This document shows positions 20,521-33,876 of a stretch of DNA of 64,000 nt, piece after piece. Position numbers and translations under genes: made by a program. Below the pieces are notes generated by a model. That model did not search any database, was not told the origin of the DNA, and worked only from the letters and a program-made list of their open reading frames with translations. The DNA is from Oscarella lobularis. Lineage: Eukaryota > Porifera > Homoscleromorpha > Homosclerophorida > Oscarellidae. The stretch's first letter is position 1. Each line of letters begins with the position of its first letter. The stretch is from positions 2,264,718 through 2,328,717 of the forward strand of contig NC_089192.1 in NCBI RefSeq assembly GCF_947507565.1. The letters run 5' to 3'.

Positions 20521-23500
20521 AAAGTCTAGGCCCTCAACTTTATATTCAGGGCCTTAGAATCAGAGTTTAGGCCCTCAACTTTATCTTTAGCTCTTTAGAA
20601 TCAAAGTTTAGGCCCTCAACTTTATCTTCAGGTCCTTAGAATCAGAGTTTTGGCCATGACCTTTATCTTCAGGCCCTTAGAATCAATGTTTGGGCCTTCA
20701 ACTTTATCTTCAGGGTCTTAGAATTAGAGTTTAGGCCCTCAACTTTATCTTCAGGGCCTTAGAATCAGGGTTTAGGCCCTCAACTTTATCTTCAGGCCCT
20801 TAGAATAAAAGTTTAGGCCATCAACTTTATCTTCAGGTCCTTAGAATCAATGTTTGGGCCTTCAACTTTATCTTCAGGGTCTTAGAATTAGAGTTTAGGC
20901 CCTCAACTTTATCTTTAGCTCTTTAGAATCAAAGTTTAGGCCCTCAACTTTATCTTCAGGTCCTTAGAATCAAAGTTTAGGACCTCAACTTTATCTTCAG
21001 GTCCTTAGAATCAAAGTTTAGGACCTCAACTTTATCTTCAGGCCCTTAGAATCAGAGTTTAGGCCCTCAACTTTATCTTCAGGGCCTTAGAATAAAAGTT
21101 TAGGCCCTCAACTTTATCTTCAGGCCCTTAGAATCAAAGTTTAGTCTCTCAACTTTGTCTTCAGGTCCTTAGAATCAAAGTTTAGTCCCTCAACTTTATC
21201 TTCAGGCCCTTAGAATCAGAGTTTTGGCCATGACCTTTATATTCAGGCCCTTAGAATCAATGTTTGGGCCTTCAACTTTATCTTCAGGGTCTTAGAATTA
21301 GAGTTTAGGCCCTCAACTTTATCTTCAGGGTCTTAGAATCAGAGTTTATGCCCTCAACTTTATCTTCAGGGCCTTAGAATCAGAGTTGAGGCCCTCAACC
21401 CTATCTTCAGGTGCTTAGAATCAAAGTTTAGTCTCTCAACTTTATCTTCAGGTCCTTAGAATCGGAGTTTAGTCTCTCAACTTTATCTTCAGGGCCTTAG
21501 AATCAAAGTTTAGTCTCTCAACTTTATCTTCAGGTCCTTAGAATCGGAGTTTATGCCCTCAACTTTATCTTCAGGGCCTTAGAATCAAAGTTTAGGCGTT
21601 CAACTTTATCTTCAGGGCCTTAGAATCAAAGTTTAGGCACTCAACTTTAACTTCAGACCCTTAGAATCAAAGTCTGGGCCTTCAAATTTCTCTTCAGGGC
21701 CTTAGAATCAAAGTTTAGGCTTTCAACTTTATCTTCAGGGCCTTAGAATCAAAGTCTAGGCCCTCAACTTTATCTTCAGGGCCTTAGAATCAGAGCTTAG
21801 GCCCTTAACTTTATCTTCAGGTCCTTAGAATCAAAATTTAGACCCTCAACTTTATCTTCAGGTCCTTAGAATCAAAGTTTAGTCGCTCAACTTTATCTTC
21901 AGGTCTTTAGAATCAAAGTTTAGTCCCTCAACTTTATCTTCAGGCCCTTAGAATAAAAGTTTAGGCCCTCAACTTTATCTTCAGGGCCTTAGAATCAGAG
22001 CTTAGGCCCTTAACTTTATCTTCAGGGCCTTAGAATCAAAGTTTAGGCCCTCAACTTTATCTTCAGGTCCTTAGAATCAAAGTTTAGTCGCTCAACTTTA
22101 TCTTCGGGTCCTTAGAATCAAAGTTTAGTCCCTCAACTTTATCTTCAGGCCCTTAGAATAAAAGTTTAGGCCCTCAACTTTATCTTCAGGCTCTTAGAAT
22201 CAAAGTTTAGGCCATCAACTTTATCTTCAGGGCCTTAGAATCAAAGTCTAGGCCCTCCACTTTATCTTCAGGGCCTTAGAATCAAAGTATATTCTCTCAA
22301 CTTTATCTTCAGGTCCTTAGAATCAGAGTTTTGGCCCTGAACTTTAACTTCAGACCCTTAGAATCAAAGTTTGGGCCTTCAAATTTCTCTTCAGGGCCTT
22401 AGAATCAAAGTTTAGGCCTTCAACTTTATCTTCAGGGCCTTAGAATCAAAGTCTAGGTCCTCAACTTTATCTTCAGGGCCTTAGAATCAGAGTTTAGGCC
22501 CTCAACTTTATCTTCAGGTCCTTAGAATCAAAGTATATTCTCTCAACTTTATCTTCAGTTCCTTAGAATCTAAGTTTGGCCCTGAACTTTAACTTCAGAC
22601 CCTTAGAATCAAAGTTTGGGCCTTCAACTTTATCTTCAGGTCCTTAGAATCGGAGATTAGGCCCTCAACTTTAACTTCAGGTCCTTAGAATCAAAGTTTA
22701 GGCGTTCAACTTTATCTTCAAGGCCTTAGAATCAAAGTTTAGGCCCTCAACTTTATATTCAGGTCCTTGGAATCAAAGTTTAGTCTCTCAACTTTATCTT
22801 CAGGTCCTTAGAATCAAAGTTTAGGCCCTCAACTTTATCTTCAGGCTCTTAGAATCAAAGTTTAGGCCCTCAACTTTATCTTCAGGTCCTTAGAATCAGA
22901 GTTTTGGTTATGAACTTTATCTTCAGGCCCTTAGAATCAATGTTTGGGCCTTCAACTTTATCTTCAGGGTCTTAGAATTAGAGTTTAGGCCCTCAACTTT
23001 ATCTTCAGGGTCTTAGAATCAGAGTTTAGGCCCTCAACTTTATCTTCAGGTCCTTAGAATCAGAGTTTTGGCTCTGAACCTTAACTTCAGACCCTTAGAA
23101 TCAAAGTTTGGGCCTTCAAATTTCTCTTCAGGGCCTTAGAATCAAAGTTTTGGCCTTCAACTTTATCTTCAGGGCCTTAGAATCAAAGTCTAGGCCCTCA
23201 TGTTTATCTTCAATGCCTTAGAATCAAAGTTTAGGCCTTCAACTTTATCTTCAGGGCCTTAGAATCAAAGTCTAGGCCCTCAGCTTTATCTTCTGGGCCT
23301 TAGAATCGGAGTCTAGGCCCTCAACTTTATCTTCAGGTCCTTAGAATCAAAATTTAGGCCCTCAACTTCATCTTCAGGTCCCTAGAATCAAAGTTTAGTC
23401 TCTCAACTTTATCTTCAGGTCCTTAGAATCGGAGTTTAGGCCCTCAACTTTATCTTCAAGCCCTTAGAATCAAAGTTTATGCCTTCAACTTTATCTTCAG

Positions 23501-26500
23501 GGCCTTAGAATCAAAGTCTATGCCCTCAACTTTATCTTCAGGGCCTTAGAATCAGAGTTTAGGCGTTCAACTTTATCTTCAGGGACTTAGAATCAAAGTC
23601 TAGGCCCTCAACTTTATCTTCAATGCCTTAGAATCGAAGTTTAGGCCCTCAACTTTATCTTCAGGGCCTTAGAAACAGAGTTTAGGCCATCAACTTTATC
23701 TTTTGCTCCTTAGAATCAAAGTATAAGCCCTTAACTTTATCTTTGGGACCTTAGAATCAAAGTTTAGGCCCTCAACCTTAACTTCAGGCTCTTAGAATGA
23801 AAGTCTAGGCCCTCAACTTTATCTTCAGGTCCTTAGAATCAGAGTTTTGGCCCTGAACTTTAACTTCAGACCCTTAGAATCAAAGTTTGGGCCTTCAACT
23901 TTATCTTCAGGTCCTTAGAATCAAAGTATATTCTCTCAACTTTATCTTCAGGTCCTTAGAATCAAAGTTTGGCCCTGAACTTTAACTTCAGACCCTTAGA
24001 ATCAAAATTTGGGCCTTCAACTTTATCTTCAGGTCCTTAGAATCGGAGATTAGGCCCTCAACTTTAACTTCAGGTCCTTAGAATCAAAGTTTAGGCGTTC
24101 AACTTTATCTTCAGGGCCTTAGAATCAAAGTTTAGGCCCTCAACTTTATCTTCAGGTCCTTGGAATCAAAGTTTAGGCCCTCAACTTTATCTTCAGGCTC
24201 TTAGAATCAAAGTTTAGGCCCTCAACTTTATCTTCAGGTCCTTAGAATCAGAGTTTTGGCCATGACCTTTATCTTCAGGCCCTTAGAATCAATGTTTGGG
24301 CCTTCAACTTTATCTTCAGGGTCTTAGAATTAGAGTTTAGGCCCTCAACTTTATCTTCATTGCCTTAGAATCAGAGTTTTGGCCATAACCTTTATCTTCA
24401 GGCCCTTAGAATCAAAGTCTAGGCCCTCAACTTTATCTTCAGGTCCTTAGAATCAAAGTTTAGGCCCTCAACTTTATCTTCAGGCTCTTAGAATCAAAGT
24501 TTAGGCCCTCAACTTTATCTTCAGGTCCTTAGAATCAGAGTTTTGGCCATGACCTTTATCTTCAGGCCCTTAGAATCAATGTTTGGGCCTTCAACTTTAT
24601 CTTCAGGTCCTTAGAATCAAAGTTTAGTCTCTCAACTTTATCTTCAGGTCCTTAGAATCAGAGTTTTGGCTCTGAACTTTAACTCCAGATCCTTAGAATC
24701 AAAGTTTGGGCCTTCAAATTTCTCTTCAGGGCCTTAGAATCAAAATTTAAGCCCTCAACTTTATCTTCAGGTCCTTAGAATCAAAATTTAGGCCCTCAAC
24801 TTCATCTTCAGGTCCCTAGAATCAAAGTTTAGGCCCTCAACTTCATCTTCAGGTCCCTAGAATCAAAGTTTAGTCTCTCAACTTTCTCTTCAGGGCCTTA
24901 GAATCAAAGTTTTGGCCTTCAACTTTATCTTCAGGGCCTTAGAATCAAAGTCTCGGCCCTCAAGTTTAACTTCAGGGCCTTAGAATCAGAGTTTAGGCCC
25001 TCAACTTTAACTTCAGGCCCTTAGAATAAAAGTTTAGGCTCTCAACTTTATCTTCAGGCTCTTAGAATCAAAGTTTAGGCCATCAACTTTATCTTCATGT
25101 CCTTGGAATCAGAGTTTTGGCCCTGAACTTTAACTTCAGACCCTTAGAATCAAAATTTGGGCCTTCAACTTTATCTTCAGGTCCTTAGAATCGGAGATTA
25201 GGCCCTCAACTTTAACTTCAGGTCCTTAGAATCAAAGTTTAGGCGTTCAACTTTATCTTCAGGGCCTTAGAATCAAAGTTTAGGCCCTCAACTTTATCTT
25301 CAGGTCCTTGGAATCAAAGTTTAGGCCCTCAACTTTATCTTCAGGCTCTTAGAATCAAAGTTTAGGCCCTCAACTTTATCTTCAGGTCCTTAGAATCAGA
25401 GTTTTGGCCATGACCTTTATCTTCAGGCCCTTAGAATCAATGTTTGGGCCTTCAACTTTATCTTCATGGTCTTAGAATCAAAGTTTAGTCTCTCAACTTT
25501 ATCTTCAGGTCCTTAGAATCAGAGTTTTGGCTCTGAACTTTAACTCCAGATCCTTAGAATCAAAGTTTGGGCCTTCAAATTTCTCTTCAGGGCCTTAGAA
25601 TCAAAATTTAGGCCCTCAACTTTATCTTCAGGTCCTTAGAATCAAAATTTAGGCCCTCAACTTTATCTTCCGTCCCTTAGAATCAAATTCTAGGCCCTCA
25701 ACTCTATCTTCAGGCCCTTAGAATAAAAGTTTAGGCCCTCAACTTTATCTTCAGGTCCTTACAATCAGAGTTTTGGCCATGACCTTTATCTTCAGGCCCT
25801 TAGAATCAATGTTCGGGCCTTCAACTTTATCTTCAGGTCCTTAGAATCAAAGTTTAGTCTCTCAACTTTATCTTCAGGTCCTTAGAATCAAAGTCTAGGC
25901 CCTCAACTTTATCTTCATGTCTTAGAATCAGAGTTTTGGCTCTGAACTTTAACTTCAGACCCTTAGGATCAAAGTTTTGGCCATCAACTTTATCTTCATG
26001 TCCTTAGAATCAAAGTCTAGGCCCTCAACTTTAGCTTCATGCTCTTAGAATCAAAGTTTAGGCCCTCAACTGTATCTTCAGGTCCTTACAATCAGAGTTT
26101 TGGCCATGACCTTTATCTTCAGGCCCTTAGAATCAATGTTTGGGCCTTCAACTTTATCTTCAGGTCCTTAGAATCAAAGTTTAGTCTCTCAACTTTATCT
26201 TCAGGTCCTTAGAATCAAAGTCTATGCCCTCAACTTTATCTTCATGTCTTAGAATCAGAGTTTTGGCTCTGAACTTTAACTTCAGACCCTTAGGATCAAA
26301 GTTTAGGCCATCAACTTTATCTTCATGTCCTTAGAATCAAAGTCTAGGCCCTCAACTTTATCTTCATGTCCTTAGAATCAGAGTTTTGGCTCTCAACTTT
26401 AACTTCAGACCCTTAGAATCAAAGTTTGGGCCTTCAAATGGCTCTTCAGGGCCTTAGAATCAAAGTTTTGGCCTTCAACTTTATCTCCAGGGCTTTAGAA

Positions 26501-26658
26501 TCAAAGTCTAGGCCCTCAAGTTTATCTTCAGGCCCTTAGAATCAAAGTTTAATCCCTCAACTTTATCTTCAGGTTCTTAGAATCAAAGTTTAGGCCATCA
26601 ACTTTATCTTCAGGTCCTTAGAATCAAAGTCTAGGCCCTCAACTTTATCTTCAGGTCC
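20521..26658. repeat. 41-bp satellite, longest array
   Basis: About 150 units over 6.1 kb. A multi-unit block with TTTTGGCCATGACC, then GAATCAATGTTTGGGCC, recurs near 20651, 21224, 22905, 24258, 24540, 25400 and 25765, showing irregular higher-order amplification. I found no gene-like island in it. Confidence 0.95.
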
Positions 26659-27377
26659 TTTGTAGCCGTTGTTGTAGTTGTTGTAGTTGTAGCCGTACTA
26701 GTTTCTTGCCTGAATATATACACCGCATGCCGGAATATATACACCGCCTGCCGGAATGTATACACCGCCTGCCGGAATATATACACCGCCTGCCGGCGGA
26801 GTACGTGCACCGCTTGCCGGAATATATACACCGCTTGCCAGCGAAGTACGTACACGCCTGCCGGAATATATACACTGCTTGCCGGCGGAGCACGTACACG
26901 CCTGCCTGAATATATACACCGCTTGCCGGCGGTGTACGTACACGCCTGCCGGAATATATACACCGCCTGCCGGAATATATACACCGCCTGCTGGCAGAGT
27001 ACGTACTCGCCTGCCGGTATATATACACCGCCTGCTCGCGGAGTATGTACACCGCTTCCGTAATATATACACTGCCTGTCGGCAAAGTACGTACACTGCC
27101 TTCCGGAATATATACACCGTTGTAGCCGGTGTAGTCGTTGTCGTCGTTGTAGCCGTTGTAGTCATTGTAGCCGTTGTAGCCGTTGTAGCCGTTGTAGTCG
27201 TTGTAGTCATTGTAGCCGTTGCAGTCATTGTAGTCATTGTAGCAGTTGTAGTCGTTGTAGTAGTTGTACCTTTGTAGCCGTTGTAGTCGTTGTAGTCGTT
27301 GTAGCCGTTGTAGTGGTTGTAGCCTTTGTAGCCTTTGTAGCCGTTGTGGTAGTTGTTGTAGTTGTAGCCGTTGTAGT
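26659..27377. repeat. Composite block: 9-bp TTGTAGYCG / 21-24-bp / 9-bp TTGTAGYCG
   Basis: TTGTAGCCG units (26659-26700) are followed by a 21/24-bp block (26701-27118), then a second TTGTAGYCG block (27119-27377). The same three-part arrangement, including the rare GTAGTTGTACCTTTGTAGCC word, occurs at 48651-49610, so it was duplicated as a unit. Confidence 0.9.
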
Positions 27378-30183
27378 TTCTTGCCGGAATATATACACCG
27401 CTTGCCGGAATATATACACCGCCTACCAGATTATATACACCGCCTGCCGGCGGAGTACGTACACCGCCTACCGGCGGAGTACGTACACCGCCTACCGGCG
27501 GAGTACGTACACCGCCTGTCGGCGGAGTACGTACACCGCCTGCCGGAATATGTACACCGCCTGCGGGCGGAGTACGTACACCGCCTGCGAGAATATATAC
27601 ACCGCCTGCCGGCGGAGTACGTACACCGCCTGCCAGAATATATACACCGCCTGCCAGATTATATACACCGCCTGCCGGCGGAGTACGTACGCAGCTTGCC
27701 GGAATATATACACCGCCTTCCGGCGGAGTACGTACACCGCCTGCCGGAATATATACACCGCCTGCCCGCGGAGTACGTACACCGCCTGCTAAAATATCTA
27801 CTCCGCCTGCTGGCGGAGTACGTACACCGCTTTCCGGAATATATACACCGCCTGCCGGAATATATACAACGCCTGCTGGCGGAGTAGGTACACCGCTTGC
27901 CGGAATGTATACACCGCCTGCCGGAATATATACACCGCTTGCCGGAATATATACAACGCCTGCTGGCGGAGTACGTACACCGCATGCCAGAATATATACA
28001 CCGCCTGCAGGCGGAGTACTTACACCGCCTGCCAGAATATCTACACCGCCTGCCGGCGTAGTACGTACTCCGCCTGCCGGAATATATACACCGCCTGCCG
28101 GCGGAGTACGTACACTGCCTGCCGGAATATATAAACCGCCTGCCGGAATATATACACCGCTTGCCGGAATATATACACCGCCTGCCAGCGGAGTACGTAC
28201 CCCGCCTGCCAGAATATATACACAGCCTGCCAGAATATCTACACTGCCTGCCGGAATAAACCGCCTGCCGGAAAATATACACCGGCTGCTGGCGGAGTAC
28301 TTACACCGCCTGCCAGAATATTCACACCGCCTGCCGGAATACACCGCCTGCCGGAATATATACACCGCCTGCCGGAATATATACACCGCCTGCCGGAAAA
28401 CACCGCCTGCCAGAATATCTACACCGCCTGCTGGCGGAGTACGTACACCGCCCGCCAGAATATCTACACCGCCTGCCGAAGTACACCGCCTGCCTTAATA
28501 TATACACCGCCTCTGGCGGAGTACGTACACCGCCTGCCGGAATATATACACCGCCTGCCGGAATACACCGCCTGCCAGAATATGTACACCGCCTGCTGGC
28601 GGAGTACGTACACCGCCCGCCAGAATATCTACACCGCCTGCCGGAGTACACCGCCTGTCGGAATATATACACCGCCTCTGGCGGAGTACGTACACCGCCT
28701 GCCGGAATATATACACCGCCTGCCGGAATACACCGCCTGCCAGAATATGTACACCGCCTCCTGGCGGAGTACGTACACCGCCCGCAAGAATATCTACACC
28801 GCCTGCCGGAATACATACACCGCCTGCTGGCTGAGTACTTACACCGCCTGCGAGAATATCTACACCGCCTGCTGGCGGAGTACGTACACCGCTTTCCGGA
28901 ATATATATACCGCCTGCTGGCGGAGTAGGTACACCGCCTGCCGGAATATATACACCGCCTGCCGGAATACACCGCCTGCCAGAATATCTACACAGCCCTC
29001 TGGCGGAGTACGTACACCGCTTGCCGGAATTTATACGCAGCTTGCCGCAATATATACACCGCCTGCCGGCAGAGTACGTACACCGCCTGCCAGAATATAT
29101 ACACCGCCTGCCAGATTATATACACCGCCTGCCGGCGGAGTACGTACATCGAATGCCGGCGGAGTACGTACAATGCCTGCCGGCGGAGTACATACGCAGC
29201 TTGCCGCAATATATACACCGCCTGCCGGCGGAGTACGTACACCGCCTGCCAGAATATATACACCGCCTGCCAGCGGAGTACGTACACCGCCAGCTAAAAT
29301 ATCTACTCCGCTTGCTGGCGGAGTACGTACACCGTTTTCCGGAATATATACACCGCCTGCCGGAATATATACACCGCCTGCTGGCCGAGTAGGTACACCG
29401 CTTGCCGGAATATATACACCGCCTGCTCGCGGAGTACGTACACCGCCTGCGAGAATATATACACCGCCTGCAGGCGGAGTACGTACACGCCTGCCGGTAT
29501 ATATACACAGCCTTCCGGCGGAGTACGTACACTGCCTTCCGGAATATATACACCGCTTTCCGGAATATATACACCGCCTACCGGCGGTGTACGTACACCG
29601 CCTGCCGGAATATATACACCGCCTGCCGGAATATATACACCGCTTGCCGCCGGAGTACGTACACGCCTACCGGAATATATGCACCGCTTGCCGGCGGAGT
29701 ACGTACACGCCTGCCTGTATATATACACCGCCTGCCTGCGGTGTACGTACACCGCCTGCCGGAATATATACACCGCCTGCCGGAATATATACACCGCCTG
29801 CCGAGTACGTACACGCCTGCCGGAATATATACACCGCTTGCCGGAATATATACACCGCTTGCCGGCGGAGTACGTACACGCCTGCCGGAATATATACACC
29901 GCTTGCCGGCGGAGTACGTACACGGCTTGCCGGATTATATACACCGCCTGCCGGCGGAGTACGTACACCGCCTGCCGGAATATATACACCGCCTGCCGGA
30001 ATATCTACACCGCCTGCCGGAATACATACACCGCCTGCTGGCTGAGTACTTACACCGCCTGCCAGAATGTATACACCGCCTGCCAGAATGTATACACCGC
30101 CAGCCGGAATATGTACACCGCCTGCCGGAATATATACACCGCCTGCTGGCGGAGTACGTACACCGCCTGCCAGAATATATACA
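27378..30183. repeat. 21/24-bp GC-rich satellite, long array
   Basis: About 2.8 kb of CCGCCTGCCGGAATATATACA and CGGCGGAGTACGTACA units. Point variants (CTGCTGG, CCAGAATATC, TTGCCGCAATATAT) define local subfamilies. It ends abruptly in the 48-bp family with no linker. Open frames on both strands are artefacts. Confidence 0.94.
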
Positions 30184-30309
30184 CCCCCTGTAATTTCCCT
30201 GTAATTTATTACAGGAGAGACAAGTTGGCTAACTCCCTGTAATTTCGCTGTAATTTATTACAGGAGAGACACGTTGGCTAACCCCCTGTAATTTCTCTGT
30301 AATTTTTTG
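30184..30309. repeat. 48/49-bp satellite, short block
   Basis: Two and a half units ending in TGTAATTTTTTGAGAATTTG, where the 15-bp family starts. A near-identical exit (GTAATTTTTGGGAGAATTTG) is at 33395, so these two junctions share an origin. Confidence 0.88.
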
Positions 30310-30811
30310 AGAATTTGTTCTGGGACAATTTTTCCTGGGGACAATTTGTCCTGGGGACAATTGGTCTTGGGATAATTTGTTCTAGGACAATTTGTTTTGG
30401 GGACAATTTGTCCTGGGGAAATTTTGTCCTAGGACAATTTGTCCTGGGACAATTTCTCCTTGGGACAATTTGTGCTGGGGACAATTTGTCCTGGGACAAT
30501 TTGTCCTGGGGACAATTTGTCCTGGGGACAATTTTGTCCTGGGACAATTTGTCTTGGGACAATTTTTCCTTGGGACAATTTTTCTTGGGACAAATTGTCC
30601 TGGCACAATTTGTCCTGGGACAATTTGTCCTTGCACAATTTGTCCTGGGACAATTTGTCCGGGGACAATTTGTCCTGTGGACAATTTGTCATGGGACAAT
30701 TTTTCCTGGGTCAATTTGTCCTGGGACAATTTGTCCTGGGACAATTTGTCCTGGGGACAATTTTTCCTGGGACAATTTGTCCGTGGACAGTTTGTCCTGG
30801 GGACAAATTAC
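30310..30811. repeat. 15/16-bp palindromic minisatellite
   Basis: About 32 units, all in the GACAATTTGTCCTGGG orientation, leading into island A2. The block ahead of A1 is instead inverted part way. Confidence 0.92.
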
Positions 30812-31831
30812 ACTCGTCCAATCTTCGCGAAACCGCTCTGTACGTGTTGTCGTGCCATTCTATAGGCGTAGCAATTTGAAACCCCGATTTGTAATAGTTT
30901 ATTTATGACGTCACATTGTTAAACCCGTGAGGTCACGTGCTTATGTTAGCGCGCGCGTCCCCTTTCGAAGAAACACTGTTTCTGGCTCGTTTTCTACGAT
31001 GCGAAGGTCGGAGCGAGTCAAAATGTAAGTAGTAGATAGTTACGAAGCAGTTTTAGAGCGTTCGTCGCCCGCGGAGCGCGCGTACGAACGCGCCGCATCG
31101 CCAAGTTGTGGCCCGAGCTTCGAATAGTGAATTTTTCGTTTCGAATGGCTTCGAAACGAAGGATTCGAGACTTTTTAGAGCGTTTTGCGACGCGAAGCGT
31201 CGCTTTCGGCGTCGTTTTTGCCGAATTAATGTGTCCGTAAAAGGGGGCCGGTTCCCTTTCTTTCGCACGTGCTCTACGGCAAACGGCGACTCGGATGCCG
31301 TCGAGTGGCGGCAATTTGTAAACTGCATCATATGCCCTCTCGATCGAAGTGCCGCTTATCGTCGTACGACGCGCCGTCGCGGAGTGGCGGCACGGTTAAG
31401 GTGGTGTCGTTTACTGTGTCCGCGCGTAGGCGTATTGTTGGTTTCGCTTAATTTTATGTCAAAAATTGGCGAAAATTGGTAAACGTGGTACCAGGTTTTA
31501 TTTGTCAGACCACGGCGAATCGAATGGCACCGGTGCGGTGTTCGTGCGACGTCTCCTTGCAGAGTTGTGCGCTTTTTCGCGAAACGAGTCGCGAATTGGA
31601 AAATCGACTTTTGTCCTTCGATTTTCTGCGCCGTGCAGTCGTTTCTGCAGCCGTTTTTCGGTTTTTTGAGGAGGATTTGGGAGGGCTGAAAGGCGCGAAA
31701 AGGTTTTTTTCGCGTGCGATCGAAATTTGGTCAAAATTTCGCTAAATCCAACTTTTGCGTTTCGGACTCGTTTCGAACGTCTCGTAGACGTCTTTCCCTT
31801 CATCGTAGAGCATTGTGGTTTGGAATTTGGC
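30812..31831 (+). other. Island A, copy 2
   Basis: Highly similar to 7992-8990 along its length, about 20 bp longer through an insertion near 31630. The CRE (30906) and E-box (30934) are intact. The first-exon ATG (30999) is kept, but one base is missing compared with A1 in the GAGCGA-GTCAAAA stretch and the donor reads AAAAT|GTAAGT, so frame and donor are weakened. Downstream it runs through two 15-bp units into the pyrimidine array and island C2. This suggests the ancestral order A, pyrimidine tract, C. Confidence 0.5.
30906..30939 (+). promoter_or_regulatory. CRE-like and E-box pair (island A2)
   Basis: TGACGTCA (30906-30913) and CACGTG (30934-30939), start-to-start 28 bp, as in A1 and in the diverged copy at 40703. 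GTTAGCGCGC follows at the same distance. Confidence 0.5.
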
Positions 31832-31858
31832 GACAATTTGTCCTGGGGACAATTTGTC
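31832..31858. repeat. Two-unit 15-bp satellite linker
   Basis: GACAATTTGTCC twice, identical in layout to the remnant at 8991 but followed by TTCTCCTATGCC rather than by TTACAGG. Confidence 0.85.
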
Positions 31859-32242
31859 CTTCTCCTATGCCTTTTGCCTTCTCCCTTTGCCTTTTGCTTT
31901 CTCCTTTGCCTTTTGCCTTCTCCTTTGCCTTTTGCCTTCTCCTTTGCCTTTTGCCTTTTCCCTTTGCCTTTTGCCTTCTCCCTTTGCCTTTTGCCTTCTC
32001 CCTTTGCCTTTTGCCTTCTCCCTTTGCCTTTTGCCTTCTCCCTTTGCCTTTTGCCTTTTCCCTTTGCCTTTTGCCTTCTCCCTTTGCCTTTTGCCTTCTC
32101 CCTTTGCCTTTTGCCTTCTCCCTTTGCCTTTTGCCTTCTCCCTTTGCCTTTTGCTTTCTCCCTTTGCCTTTTGCCTTCTCCCTTTGCCTTTTGCCTTTTC
32201 CCTTTGCCTTTTGCCTTCTCCCTTTGCCTTTTGCCTTCTCCC
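31859..32242. repeat. 20-bp pyrimidine minisatellite
   Basis: About 19 highly regular 20-bp units (CCTTTTGCCTTCTCCCTTTG), more homogeneous than at 18839. It ends in CTTTTTGTAAACAG|G. Confidence 0.94.
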
Positions 32243-32846
32243 TTTTTGTAAACAGGGGGTTTCTGGAGGATGTCAGATAAGTGCCGTGCAATTGTTTATG
32301 AGTTGTGTGGCTTTGTTGATGTGTATAGGGGCAATGTTAGGGCAGAGTCAATACTGATAGGTATATAATGGTTCCTAATTGTGTTACATATTTCTAATTA
32401 GTTTTCTTAGGGGCATAGGGATGGGAGGAACAATGACAAGGAGATGGGGCGCGAGGGAGAAGAGGAACAAGCACGCAGGGAAGAGAAGGAATATCAAGGG
32501 ATCGATGGTATGTGATGTAGGTAGAGTTTTAGTTATTGGGGGGTCTCTAATTCGTTTCTTTAGATGATAAGAGCGTAAGAAAGATGGATATAAGCAAGGG
32601 ACGCGAGTGAGAGGGGAGGGAAAGGAAGGAAAAACAATCAGAAGGAACGATGGCTATGGATGGAGCAAAGGTATGTGATGTAGGTAGAGTTTTAGTTATT
32701 GAGGGGTCTCTAATTTGTTTCTTTATATATGTAAGGAAGAAGGATATAAGCAAGGGATGCGTGTGGGAAGGGGAGGAAAGGAAGGGAAGGCAATCAGAAG
32801 GAAGGATGACTCTCGAGGGGGCAAAGGTATATGATGTGGGTAGAGT
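32243..32846 (+). other. Island C, copy 2, with an extra exon-like module
   Basis: Same start as C1 (acceptor ending at 32255, ATG frame MSDKCRAIVYELCGFVD). It has three, not two, modules each ending in GTATGTGATGTAGG-type donors (32508, 32671, about 32827), spaced 163 and 156 bp. The middle module has an early in-frame stop (ATGATAAGAGCGTAA). This shows exon-plus-intron tandem duplication and probable loss of coding capacity. Confidence 0.45.
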
Positions 32847-33113
32847 TGTCCTGGGGACAATTGTCCCCAGGACAAATTGTCCTGGGACAATTTGTCCAGG
32901 GACAATTTGTCCTTGGACTATTTGTCCTGGGAGAATTTCTCCTGGGGAGAATTTGTCCTGGGACAAATTGTCCTGGGACAATTTGTTCCCAGGACAAATT
33001 GTCCTTGGGACAATTTGTCCCCAGGACAAATTGTCCTGGGACAATTTGTCTTGGGACAATTTGTCCTTGGGACAATTTGTCCTCGGACAATTTTTCCTGG
33101 GTCAATTTGTCCT
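32847..33113. repeat. 15/16-bp palindromic minisatellite
   Basis: About 17 units in mixed orientation (GGACAATTGTCCCCAGGAC at the start), linking island C2 to the 48-bp family. Confidence 0.9.
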
Positions 33114-33403
33114 CACAGGAGAGACCCGTTGGCTAGCCCCTGTAATTTCGCTGTAATTTATTACAGGAGAGACCCGTTGGGTAGCCCCTGTAATTTCGCT
33201 GTAGTTTATCACAGGAGAGACCCCTTCTCTAACCCCCTGTAATTTCACTGTAATCTATTACAGGAGAGATCCGTTTGCTAACCCCCTGTAATTTCGCTGT
33301 AGTTTATTACAGGAGGTACCCGTTGGCTAACCCCCTGTAATTTCGCTGTAATTTATTACAGGAGATACCCGTTGGCTAACCCCCTGTAATTTCGCTGTAA
33401 TTT
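33114..33403. repeat. 48/49-bp satellite
   Basis: Six diverged units, several with GAGATACCC or GAGGTACCC in place of GAGAGACCC, flanked on both sides by 15-bp arrays. Confidence 0.9.
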
Positions 33404-33876
33404 TTGGGAGAATTTGTTCTGGGACAATTTGTCCTGGGACAATTTGTCCTGGGACAATTTGTCCCCTGGAAAATTTGTCCTCGGACAATTTGTCCCCTGG
33501 ACAAATTGTCCTGGGACAATCTTTTATCCTGGGACAATTTATCCTGGGGCAATTTGTGCTGGGGACAATTTGTCCTGGGACAATTTGTCCCCAGGACAAT
33601 TTGTCCTGGGGACAATTTGTTCTGGGACAATTTGTCCTGGGGACAATTTCTCCTGGGACAATTTGTCCTGGGACAATTTGTCCTGTGACAATTTGTCCTG
33701 GACAATTTTTCCTGGGGACAATTTGTCCTGGGGACAATTTTTCCTGGGGACAATTTGTCCCGGGACAATTTGTCCTTGGTACAATTTGTCCTTGGACAAT
33801 TTGTCCTGGGACAATTTGTCCTTGGACAATTTGTCCTGGGACAATTTTACCTGGGGACAATTTGTCTTGGGGAGAA
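33404..33876. repeat. 15/16-bp palindromic minisatellite
   Basis: About 30 units, including CCTGGACAAATTGTCC inversions near 33497. It ends in GGGGAGAATTTATTCG at the AT/24-bp block. Confidence 0.91.

Noticed and set aside
26698..28386. 562-codon minus-strand frame with Tyr-Ile-Pro-Ala-Gly-Gly repeats resembling a structural protein
   Set aside because: The 21- and 24-bp units are multiples of three, so frames stay open in several registers on both strands; the frame runs across unrelated 9-bp blocks without a break in style.
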